Positions 34,191 to 46,600 of a stretch of 64,000 nucleotides of DNA are shown piece after piece. The DNA comes from Blasia pusilla (lineage: Eukaryota; Marchantiophyta; Marchantiopsida; Blasiales), in NCBI GenBank assembly GCA_050084515.1, contig CM114275.1:21142001-21206000 (forward strand), given 5' to 3'. Under the pieces are notes generated by a model that worked only from the letters and a program-made list of their open reading frames with translations, made no database searches and was not told the DNA's origin. The position numbers were made by a program, and so were the translations under genes. The stretch's first letter is position 1; every line of letters starts with the position of its first letter.

Positions 34191-36849
34191 GATCTGGCTT
34201 CTTGAAATTTGGATAGCTAGTTAGCTGGGGAGGTTTGTCAAAATTTAGGCGATGTAGTTCTTCACTTGGGTAATATAGCAGTGAGTCCAGATGCTATTTG
34301 CGGTACTCCACAAAAAATCGTAAGTACATCCAATTGAGCTTTTAGCTCAGTTGACACTTGAGTGATTTCATCTTGCAGTTCACAACAGTTTGTGTCTGCC
34401 ACAATGGAGTTATGGAACCGACATCCGAGGAATTTTCATTCCGACATCCCGCCACTCGGAATTATGGAACCGCCACCCTTGGATAGCGGAAACGAGTTCT
34501 TGACAGAGAACATCCAATTATTTTCAAACTTCTTACTGGTTGAGAGGGCGCAGGGACAAAGCCTATTTCTTGTGCCCAATATTGTTGGGCGTGAGAAATT
34601 TGGCAACTTTGTCAAATTCTCGCAATATCCGTGTAAACGGACCATTTTGACCAATATTAGAACTACGCAGATTGTTGGATCATTATCATCGCATCTAATT
34701 GCTAGTGTGGGTGAGTGACGCTTGCCAATAGGATAAGGCCCTTAATCTCTTATTCTGTCTTGACCGTACACATATTATCTCTTGATGAGCGTGCGCTTAT
34801 TCCTCTTCAATAAATAAATATATAAATATCATAATATGCTCAATTACTTCTTATTGTTGTGATTGAGTTGGGAGGTTTTAGAATGAAGGAAGGATTGTGG
34901 GGTGGGATTTTAATCTTAGGCATGATTTCAAATAAAGAGTAGGGTTAGTAGAGGGAGAGTTACAAAATGATATGATTATCTATTAAAATGAGGTTTTTTT
35001 AATGGAGAATTGGAGGCCATGCTTGCTAGCATAAACAAGGTGGCTTGCTCATGCAAAGAATTAAAAAAAAAAATCCCAACCTTCTTTCTTTGAATTGTCT
35101 TACTCCCCTCTGAGTACAGTTCCCTATTTTCATTCAAGGACTATATTCTTATCTTTTCATTTGGATTTAAAAAAAACCCCATCCTCTACCTCTAATTCAT
35201 TTTTATCTTGTAAAATGATTTTAAACTTGGATCTTACTTACAATTAAAATAATTCAGGGTGTAATTCCCATACTAATAATACATTAGTGATAAAAGAATG
35301 AAAATTCCTCTCCGAGTCATGTTTGCACTCATGATATTAATTTTAAACTCCGCTTTTCTCTATCTCCCCTATCACTTTCAACTTTTTCAATTAGAAAATC
35401 CTCACTTCCACCACATTATTGTAGAAAAAGAAGATGTCACTTTTTTATTTATAGAAAATATATTAATATTGTTGTACAATGCACCCAAACCAATGGGCAT
35501 CCGCAACGGGTTCAAGATGTGGGAGATGTGATTGTTGGAGGCCCTCTTGATGTGAATACGTTTCTTTAACTACTGTACGTTGACGTTTTTTTGAGAATGT
35601 AAAATTTTAAGGGGTTCCTCCTTTTTCCTTCACCCTAGGTTGGATGTGGTTTTGGTGTTCCCGACCCTCGCGATCCTCCCACCCCCTGTTATTTGCACTT
35701 ATGATGGATTTTCCCATTGTTCTACATTCATATATTGTATTTCCTTGGTAAAAAGAAAGTCTCTTCCCTTCTTTTGGGAAAATCATTTGCCTCCTTCCTT
35801 AATCCCCCCTTTTAATCACTATTGTGTAAATATTTTTTTAAAGTCCATCCATCTTGTTTCTTTTCTTTTGAAAAAATAAATAGAATCCTCCACTTTACCT
35901 ACTGCGATCCTCCGTCTCCTCACTTTTAACACTACTGGTCGTGATTGAGTCTTATATCATTGTATAATGGGAAAATCCCTCATAAGTACTCGTCACATTT
36001 TTACGAACCTTCTACCCTCAAATAGCAAATTTACATATATTTCTAAGAGATGCCCTTAAGGATCAAGGTATAGTATATGCCATGCCCTTCATGCGGAAGG
36101 AGGGAGGCAGGTTGGGAATGGGGATATGTCATGTCATATTATATATCAAAACAAATTCCTCAATTTGCTCTCTGCCTTGATTTGCATGGTGATTATTACA
36201 GTGAAGTATTTTTGTCTTAATTATATTTTCTAGATCTTTCATATTATTTGGGTTTCTCTCATGTAGTGAATGCTCTCCATATGACTTTTATTTTCATTCA
36301 AATCATCATCGCCCCTTTTTTCCGTCTTCATTTCTCATTTTTTGCTAATGGTTAATTTATTGTTGTCTCCATCACTCCCTCCTTAGTTTAACCCTTGTTT
36401 CCACCATTTTGATATGACTTCGCCTATTCACTTCTGACATTCTTTGTATATCCATGAGGCCACTATTGGTATTTGGGGAGGGGATTTGGGTTTCAAAGTC
36501 CTAGGTGATAAATGTAGAGGAGAGTACATTCTACGAGGATCATTATTGTGGACAAGAAGAGAGTTGATTAACACAATTGCTAGGTTAAAATGGGGAGGTA
36601 TGGAGATTTTAGTAGGGATTGCCTCTCGAGTATGATGGAGGGGGTCATGTTGTCTTTTTGGTGAGGTATATCCATGCTTCAATTCGCACAAGCTCTTTGG
36701 ATGGGTTTTTATGCTAGTTAGGATGCAAAACGCCCTAATTATTGCAAAATTTTCACTCGTTTGGGAATTAGGAACTACATAGTGGCTAAGCATCCTAACT
36801 TTGATAATTTTGGATGGGTGGTTCCCCCCGTCAACCATCACTCCCTTTT
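34191..36849. other. AT-rich stretch, no gene recognised
   Basis: Pyrimidine-rich plus strand with short frames only (longest 142 codons, 36428-36856 minus). Nothing recognised. The right end may be the 5' part of the reverse-transcriptase element that follows. Confidence 0.4.
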
Positions 36850-39660
36850 GAGTCATGGAAGTGGTTGAGGGCCTATCTTTGCATTATCATAGGTCTATTC
36901 AAGATCCGTTTTTCCTGTTTGAGGTTGTTCCATAGGGTCCCTCATGCTATTCAAGATGACCTCTCTCATGCTCCCCTTCTCTCCCTAGTTAAGACTATAC
37001 TTGACCTTATGGATGAGCTCTCTTGGTATCAACTACTTCTCCTTCCACTATGGTGTCTCCGTTATACTCGAGGAGGGAAGGCCAACCATAGAGAGATCAT
37101 TGCCTGATTGAGCCATTTTTGAGTGGGTGATTGAGAGTCTCTATAGAGTGAGTTTGTGGCATATGTCAAAGATAGTACTTAACTTGGTTTCTTGCTAGAT
37201 GATCTTGTAGCAACCAAGTTACAATGGTGTAAGATACTTAGACAAGCTTGTGAGTACTCGTGAGCAACTCGCACTCTTCGCCTGATGGGCATGGATCCTC
37301 CATCAACTATTACTATTGATGCCCTTCGGAGGCTACATCCTCCTCTAGTAGTTGACATTCCAGCTTTTGCACATGACTTCCATCATGATAAAGTCGTATA
37401 CCTCAACACGTCCCTCTTTTCACGGGCACTCGAACGTTGACCTAGGATTAATACGAGATAGTTGTGAGTTATGATGTATGAACACCTTTGTGATTGCTTT
37501 CCTCTCAAGGACTTTGTTGGTGGTTTTTCCTTGATTAATGGTGCCAGCAAGAGTGGCCCAAGTACTAGGGGCAGAGCGACTTTTGGTGTTGTCGAAGGAG
37601 AGTGGAGGGATTCTACCAATAGCGATAGAAGAGATGTTGTTGAGATCGATGAGCCGCACTATTGCTTTGTAATTTTGTGAGGATTTCCAATCACATTTGA
37701 GTCCGCATCAGTTTGGAGTTGCCACGCCAACTAGTTGTGAGATGATAGTCTTAGATTTGAGGGCTTTTCTTGATGTTCATCATGAGTCGGCGATTCTCCA
37801 AGTGGATGTGGAGAATGCCTTAAACTTAGTGTCATGAGCAACTATATTCACAAAGACGAGGGACGTGAGTTGCCCTATTGCAAGCCTCCTTCCATTCATG
37901 TAGGCTTTTTATGGGGCAATTTTGACTTTCTATTTCCACCATGGTTGCATAGAGGAGGAGGTCACGGTTTTGGAGTCTACCATCAATACTCTTCAAGGTG
38001 ATCCCTCAGGATGTGTAGTGTGGCTTTGTCTCATTGATGAGTGATTCTTTCTACAGTGGAGGATTTTTTGGGTTGGATTTTCCCCTAGTTGGGAGATGAT
38101 TCTCATTTTGTTGGCCCTAGAGATATAGTCATCCTTGCACTCCAACGCTTTTCTTCGTAGTTGGCACATGTCGGCCTTGGAGTAAAGGTGGAAAAGTGCA
38201 AGGCATGATCTCCATTAGGCCTACCCGATGATCTTCATTTACTTGACAAGTTGATGACATGATATATATATATATATATGTTAGAGGTTTTACCATCTTG
38301 GGAGTCCCACTAGGGAACTAGGACTTTGTCTCGAGTTTCTTGGCAACGGCTCTTACAGAGAATTTGCTCCACGTTGATGATCTCACGAGGTTTGGTGATC
38401 CTCAAGTTGTCTATGACATTCCCTCCTCTTGTTCCACTTGACGACCTACTTATCTCACTAGAATTGTCTCAATGTCTAGTAATCTTTCTACCCTCTATAG
38501 ATTTTTTCATTAGAAGATCCTCTAGTTTTTTCGAGGATCTTTTAGGACCCGGATCTTGAGAGTGTTCCATAGGGTAGTTAGCTTGTAGACAAGCTTCTTG
38601 GCCAATTGCCTTTGGCGGAGTAGGTCTTCTATTGACTAAGCTAGTGGTGTTCTCCGCTTTTTTGGGAGTTGGGGCATTGGACCATCCCTTCTTTGCTCTA
38701 GATTTATGGTTAGGGATAAACTCCTCATCCGATGGTCTTTATCCCATGTTGAAGACGATATTTCCTACTATAGTCTTCCCTTTAATCATGTAGACATTCC
38801 CTCAGAGGTGAGGCTATATATGTTCTTCCCACTTTCTCCTCCTTAGTTACCTTCGGTTAGTTTGGGCTCCAATCTTCTTTGATGGAAGCCTACTTTGTGC
38901 AATTTTCGGAGGCAAATCCTCTCACTCCAACTGGATAATTTTCTAAGTGCACACTAAGATGATCGAGACGTTGGTGACACTCATAGTGTGTTGAACCAAC
39001 CACTAATGGTTGGGGGAGGCCTAGCCAGTTGTGGTATGTGTAATTAAGTGGTGCAATGCGGAAAGTCGAGATGAGGGGACGGGTCCCCACCCATGAGAGT
39101 GGCATGGCCTCTTCCTACAACAACAACAAATAATTAAGGGCCCAAACCTCCATGGGATTATCTCCATCTGACACTCCAATCACAATGCAATGTGGCATAT
39201 CATGTTTTGTATTGCTCGCAATAGTGGCTTTTAGGTGCAAAGAGAGTGTCATTGCTCCTTGTGGGATTCCCTTATTTGTGTTGATCTTTGTATGACGTGG
39301 TAGGTTGAGGTGGTGATGACGGATGTTGTAGTGACAGATCTTATGCGGGAGTTTGTGTGAGCCCATGTGATGGCAAAAGGAAGATTGCTACAAGGAGCGG
39401 CAGTAGCACTGAAGAAGACTCATCTCTATAGTCGACTCCATGACGAACATCAATTCATCCCCCTAGCCAGAGAGATGAATAGGGCTATGGGGGAGAGGTT
39501 TGACTTGTTCCTTACGGACTGTAATCATCATCTCCAGTAGAGAAATGGATTGTCTTTAGCTAGTGCAGTTCGTTATTGTAGGCAATGAGTCTCCAAAGCT
39601 TTGTAGCCCGCTAATGGGCTTTTGAGGCGGGCTCAGGCAGTGGGAGACAGACACCGGTGC
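36850..39660 (+). pseudogene. Degenerate reverse transcriptase of a retroelement
   Basis: Pieces in conserved order, broken by stops and frame changes: a block ending CLRYTRGGKANHRE (to 37100); PPLVVDIPAFAHDF (about 37340-37380); LSPHQFGVATPTSCEMIVLD, then ILQVDVENALNLVS (37700-37840), which holds the first catalytic Asp region; TLQGDPSGCVVWL (about 37990-38035); a GDDSHFVGP block in the place of the usual A/G-DD box (about 38090-38115); LLGPGS (38559); and a C-terminal VALKKTHLYSRLHDEHQFIPL (about 39400-39460). I know this order from a reverse-transcriptase lineage with a C-terminal extra domain, common in bryophyte, lycophyte and streptophyte-algal genomes. No terminal repeats were seen. 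Confidence 0.7.
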
Positions 39661-40654
39661 TAGAGGCCCTCTTGGTGGTAGTTCACGTTTCTCTAGGCAT
39701 AATTGACATCATCTGCATTGTTGGTGAGTTTAGCCAGGGGGACACGAATTTTCCGAGCCGGATGTGGCCTTCACGTATTTGACTCTTTGAGGCCCCCTCT
39801 TTTGTACTTCCCATGGGTTTCATGATCCTTTTATGCATGCTTTATTTTCCTTTTTCTTCTATTATAGTCTTCTTAAATTAACCAACATTGTCGGTGAATT
39901 TATTTAAGGTTGTATGTCGGTAGTGAGAGAGACCGGAAGGGAATCAGCCAAAGGGGGAGCGGAGCGGACGGAGCGAAACTTATCGCTGTGGCTCTTAAAC
40001 GAGACGACGAGTGCCCGCGCAGGAGGGGCTTAAGTAAGTAACAGGGGGTTTCTGTTGGAGACTAGGGAAACCTTCGGTCTTAGTGGAGCGCATGCATGGG
40101 TTGTTGAAGTTGTAGGTGACAGAGCCTCGTTAGGGCTCCGCCAGAGAGACGATAAAATTAGGTCTCGGAGTGGAGTCATCTTGAAAGAAAATGGCAATTG
40201 TTTCTCGGAGGAGGGTAGGAAGGGCAACGGGGGGAGGGATAGCAAGAGAGGACCGGGTCTGCTGCTCCTGGTGAAAGACTAGTGCATACGCATAGCAATA
40301 TTGCCAGCCAAATAGCTGGCGCAGCACCGATCGAAGGATCCCACCCGAGAAAGATGGGGATCGGAACGGGAGAGATTGTACAGCCAGGGAATTGACCACG
40401 GGTGTGTGCGGCAGATGAACAGGGATCGGTCAAGATTTTGAAATAGATTTGGCACTGCGAGGCGAGATTTTGGATGCTGTCCTGGGCGCGGGGTTTTTAA
40501 GGCTGGAGGAGTTGGGAACGGAAATGTGTGTTAGGAGTAGTTTCTATCACTATTATGGAAGCCGTGAATTTTTTGTGGTAGAGCAGAGAATGCATGCCAT
40601 GTAGTAAGAGGATGTGAAGAAGGGCTTGAGTGGAGGAAGGTCAAGGGAAGCAGG
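39661..40654. other. Upstream region of THO2
   Basis: No recognised gene. Composition rises in G+C from about 39.9 kb, as expected of a promoter and untranslated leader. I could not place a TATA box or start site with confidence. The dead reverse transcriptase ends less than 1 kb before the THO2 start codon. Confidence 0.4.
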
Positions 40655-43600
40655 ATGGCATTTGTGGCTTTGGAGTGCAAGTATGTGACTGAAGAGTATG
40701 TGAGGGAGTGGAAGAGTACTAACAGCGCCCGCAAGCTGCAAATACAAGTTCCTCCTGCTCGTTTTATCTACGAGCTCTGCTGGACCGTGGTAAGCTTGAT
40801 CAGAACTGCCATGCTGAGAGCTTTACAATTTTTTTCTCTCCTGCAATCTTCGAAGCCGAATTTTTTGTCGCGTATCTTACGACTACACCACGTGCGAATT
40901 TTGTACGGCCGCGATTCTCCGCCATGAACGAGATCCACCTCTGAAGCTCATTGGCCTCTCCCGTCGAATTCCCAAACAATGTCCAGGATTTGGGAGCATC
41001 CACGAGCTGAGTGTGCTCGTTCCGTAGCACGACGATAAGGGAATCCAGTAAATTGTTCCAATTTGGATGAGCAGTTTCAGGTCTTACCTCAGAGTCTTCA
41101 CGAGTCGAGTCATGAGAAGGGTCGGATGTTGTGTCCGCGAATTTAGAAGTCAAATGTTAGTGCTTCAGCTACTGTGATCATCTGAAAGAGAATATCGCAA
41201 TGTTGAAAAAAAAAGTGGAACAGCCTCATGTGCCGAGGAGAGTACGTGACTTGCTCTTCTCAGCTTTCGTCGGAGAGAATAGAAGTTCTAATTTTCTGTT
41301 CTTGATCACTCTCTTCGCTTTTGCATTTGTGCACCCCTTTTCATGGCAAGTACGTGAATAGAAAGAACCCTCAATTTTCCAAGCAGATGGATGCCTGCAT
41401 GGTGGATACCCCGCTTTGTCGTCAGGTACTTGAGTACCTGCACATTCAGGAATAGAACGGAGAGTGGAAATGATCATATTGGCTGCCATTCTACTTCCAT
41501 TTATCCTTTGTAAATCCAAGCTCCATGAGTCCGAGTGTCTGTTGCCATCAAGAGGATGACATGGAGATTGGAATTTGAAATGTGATCTAAACAAAGAATT
41601 GCACCAAGATAGTGAGTCGAAAGGTACTCACAGATTGGATCCATTAGAGCTGATAAAAAAATTGGCTTAACTAAAGAGCTCATCTGTTGAGAAAAGGTAC
41701 TTAAGAGTCCTTGGACGAGACTCATAATGCTTTTGTTTCTTCTGGTCTGCTGCTTTGTTGAGGTTTGTCAGTGAGTTTTGCGGCCAATCACAGTTGACTC
41801 AATGAAGATAAGTATCTGTGAATTTTGTAGTTGCGGACTTGATGTGAGTTTTTCCAGCCTGTCAATATCGTTTACCTTGAGTCTGAAAAGTAGGTGCTAG
41901 TGTCCATGATCAAGTTATTCATTCTTTAGGGTATCATAAGTTGAAGGCTCAGTACAAATGCAATACGAATTCAGGATGCACAAGAACTTTAGTGCATGTG
42001 TTGAATAGAGTAGTTTTTTCTTCGTCAAGTGGCTTCGCCCCTGGAAAGTATAGATCGGGCGTGGTTCAAAAGAACCGCCGAATTACTTTGAAGCGAACAG
42101 TTTCGGTTCATAGATTCCTTCAGTGCCTCTTCAGTTTGTGCTTTCAATCTACCCAGTTTTAGTTTCAGCCTGTAGATTCTACCTGTGGGTCACATGTATG
42201 AAAGTATACTACCTCAAACTCAATACTTCAGTGTGACCGGTTGATAGGTAGTCCTCATAGTAATTGTGCTTAGTTAGTTTCCGTGTTATGGTCTTTTGTG
42301 TGTTTTGCAGGTAAGAGGAGAACTGCCTCTGTCAAAATGTCGAGTCGCCCTGGATGCGGTTGGGCTTGCAGAGCTGTCAGCCAAGGAGGAAATCTCTTCA
42401 GTGCTCGCAGACACCATTGCCCATATGGGACAGGAGGTATATGTGTCTGACTTTTAATACTGCAGTCATGGTTTCCTTCTGATTGGATACAGTATACCGT
42501 GAAACTATCACGTTCCCTGTGCGCTTTCACAACACTCTCTGATAGGTAATGCTGTGTCGTAATGGTTGTCTCACCAGGACCTACAAGTGTGCTCCATTGC
42601 CAAAGTAGATACGTGAATGTCTTTCAAACATCTAAATGATTGTGAGCTGACCAGAGTTGAACCAAATATCGACATGAGTGTAATGTAGGGTGGCAGAGAT
42701 TTTGAATTCAGTGCAATCCATAAGGTGTAATTTATCTGTGGAGTGCATATAGGCTGCAGTCTTTCATGGTTAAGCATATATGCATATACGAGGAAAGTAT
42801 TTGTTGGTCTAGTCCAAGATGAGTACGCTCATCTCCTAAAATGGAGCAGAATCGAGCTCATTGCATGTGAATTGGGGTTCAGGATGAGTTTGAAGTAATC
42901 TTCTTTAAATCAAGGACCCTCAAAGGAGAGTCTGACAATGTATACAATTTGGATGACAGCTTACAGTCCCTGGAGAATTGCGCACCCGGCTAATAGAACT
43001 TGTAAGTGGAGCAAATCTAGTGCAGAAGGTTTTGTTGACAGTAGTTGCTGGCACCAGCAATGGAAATCTCTTTGTGTAGAAGAACATGAAGAAAAGGAGT
43101 GTGATTCTTTACTGAGTTTGTAGAAGTGAAATGATTTCTAAACTGAATGGTTGAAATCACTTACTAGCTTGTGGTAAATTTTTCTCTTATCGTCTGAAGG
43201 TCCGAGTCACTTACCTGAGGAAGTTTACTTTGGTGGTTAATTTTGTGTTTGTCTCTGTTGTTTCACTTCTTTATGCCCATGCTCTCAACTCTATCTTTGT
43301 GTGGTGTTTGCATAGGCAAAATGGCTTGTACACATAGAACTTATATCCGTAAGACTGCTTCAAGAACGCTGCGAGGTAATTGAAAGTCCAAGCTGAAGCT
43401 CATGCCTATCAGATAGTGTATTGAGCAAGAGTGCAACTTGAGTGGTTTATAAGTTTGAGCCTTGCAATTTGCTTTGCACTGAGGGTCTGGTCCCAGGATA
43501 TAGTATTCATGTTCTTGCAAAATGAGGTTCATACTGGTTATCTCAATACTAATTGTTTTGTCGAATATGACAGGCAGAATTTTTGTGGGATGCGGAAATG

Positions 43601-46600
43601 ATCAGGATAAAATCAAATGAGTTGAAATCTAAAGAGGTAGGTGTATTACACTTGTGTGATAGATGTAACTATTTCGATTTCTTCTAGTGATTACTCATGT
43701 GCAGTGAATGTCCTTGGGATGAGCTTCACCTTTCCACCAATTTTGGTCAAATTATGCATCTGCTGGGATTTGGGATGTCAAGATAACCTGTACAGTCAAC
43801 TTGTCATGGTGCCAAAGAAGTCTTTACCAAGTTCAGTTATTCTATATTTCAGTGTACTTTTGTGTGCTCTACGGATGTTAAGGTTGGGATCTTCTTTGGT
43901 GTTATTGGTTTGTGTTAACAAGACTAATATACACTTGCTGATAGATCACTGTGATGTTGTGGTTTTTCATAATAGTTAAATGCAGATCACTTGTGTAATT
44001 GATTCATTCAGGTTAGGGTGAATACAAGGCTTTTGTACCAGCAAACTAAGTTTAACTTGCTGCGAGAAGAAAGCGAGGGATATGCAAAGTTGGTAAGCAT
44101 TCTGAACATGGTGTCTGCCCTGTGTCTCTAGTACATGAATCCTGTATTGTAGCTGGCAGGTTTATACACATTCCACTATCATAGGTATGAGCTGAGTGGT
44201 TTCTTCCGCAGAAATGGCTCTCTGAAACTGATCAAATTGCGATTTGCTGCTTGGAATATATGTGGTCCCTAATGTATACTCACTTAATTAGACATCAATG
44301 ATCTTGAAACTAGCAGCTGTCCCAGGTCTTGTGGTTTCCCTATCTTATCCCACATATTCATCAGTCTGAATTTGTTTGAATTTAATTTTCTCGAACCTCT
44401 CTTGTTTTATTCCCTGAACCATGCCATGAAATTAAGGAGTGTTTGTCACACTATCCTTGATTTGTTTCAACAGTTGACCCTTTTATGTCAACAAGGACCT
44501 GATGGGCTTATGGAACAAACGGCCCCTGCAGTTATCAGTACTATCAAGGTCAGAATATGCATAGTGCCTGCTTTTTATTTCCGAATTTGTGCATGTCTAG
44601 TATCGAAAGATAGTTCAGTGCAAAGTTTTAGTGATTATAGGATAATTTGATCTTTTTATTTGACTATTCAATTGCGGTCTCGTTCCTGTGAACTGTGTTC
44701 AAACACGCTTGCCACTCATAGTTGGGTAATGTTGGATGGAATGTACAGTCTCTTATTGGACACTTTGATCTAGATCCAAATCGCGTCTTTGACATAGTAA
44801 GTGGCTTCCCACAACTATCTGTATGAAAGGTTGAAGTTTCCAGCACTGTTTGACCCAAGTGGGAGTTTGTCATTTTAATCAGAGTTCAAAATTTTTGATC
44901 TAGGATGTTTGGAATTGAAAAGAGGCTCCTTTGTGCACCATCTTGTGTGCTAATTTTGGCTGGTGAGTCTGTAGGTGCTCGAGTGTTTTGAGTTGCAGCC
45001 TGAAAACTCTGCATTTTTGGAGCTTATACCACTCTTTCCGAAGGTACAATGACCTGAGTATATGCCAGTTGTAGTGTGTGGATTGTTGGTCTAAAGGTCT
45101 ACTGGTTTAGCACAGCTCCATGAAATGCCACTGGGGAACCCTCAGTGCCTTCGTTTTTTACATTAAGGGCGTTGAGAGACCATCTGTGTCATCCCCTCTG
45201 TTTATCTATTGGTGGTGACCTTGGTCAATTTCCATTGGTAACTTCAAAACCCATGGATGCTCCTTGTCTCAATTTCTTGATATGCTGCCTTTAAATCTGC
45301 TGAGCAAGAAGACTGGGTTTTTCCAAATGACTGCCAGAATGTCGCCACAGACTTGCAATTATAGACACTAGGAATGGGTGCCCAAATGGTTGGTGCATTT
45401 CCAACAGATCCTGAAAGTGAATTGAGGTTAACCCAGATATACCTTCCAAATACCATTCATGCATCATCCAAGTTTATACTGTGAAAGCACTTTCATTATA
45501 TTGTGCAATGGTGGTTAGTATAAGTTGTGTAGATCATACCTTGTTGGGCCTGTATGTTGTGGGATCCAAAACAAGTTTTGCTTGGTAGGAAATTTCATCT
45601 TGAATTGCAGACTTTGACACTTTCATCCTTGAACAAAGGAAAGTCTTTGACGATTTGATGGCCTACTGCCCACTTACTCCCTGAGTCTTTCTCCATTTGA
45701 TACTGCAAGTTCTTATGGTGACTCTAAAGAAAGGGAATAGGTTCTGATTCATACCATGTTAAACCTTGTATTTGCTTGGCCAGAGCTTGACGTATTTACT
45801 CTTTAATATCCATGGATGCCTAGGTGAAATATCACGACAAGTGTGTTGTCAGCCACCACAAGGGCTTGTCGTTTGTTTGTTTTGGCCAGAACCTAACAAG
45901 CTCATATTTGTTTGGAATAGTCCCACACGTCACACATCCTTGGATTTAAGTTCCAATATTACCAGCGACCTGAAGTTGAAGACCCAGTTCCTACTGGTTT
46001 GTATAGATTAGCTGCAATTCTCATTAAAGAGAACTTTATCGACCTGGATAGCATGTATGTATCTGAACTCTGTGTATATCTTTGGAACTTTCATTTCCAC
46101 CCCCACATCCTCTCCCTTGCAGATTATGGGCAGGATAAAAATTATTTGTTTGCAGTACTCATACAACCAAAGACATAGATATATGGTGTGTATGCCTTCT
46201 GTTTTGATTCCTAAGGGTCGCTCAATGTTACTGCCGAGAAGTAGATTGTTTCTGAAATTATTATTGGTCTACAACTCCCAATAGGGTCTTTTGAATCAAA
46301 GTTACAAATTCTAGATGGGCTTTGGGGCAGGTCATGAATATTTGTTTGTAGTTGAACCTTGTAAGGGTTTAGACCATAGGCACATCTCAGCTCTGATTGC
46401 TGGACTAAGCTGTCAGTGACTATGTCAAACCAGTTATGCACATTTGCTACCAAAGGATGAAGATGCTTTGGAGCAGTATGAAGAAATAGCGAAGAGGCGA
46501 ATGGATGAGGTTTTTAATGCCACAACTGCCACCAGATTTGACCCTCTTTTATTTAGTTTTACTGCTTTCAAAACAGAGTGTGGGCTTCTGCTAAGAGTTG

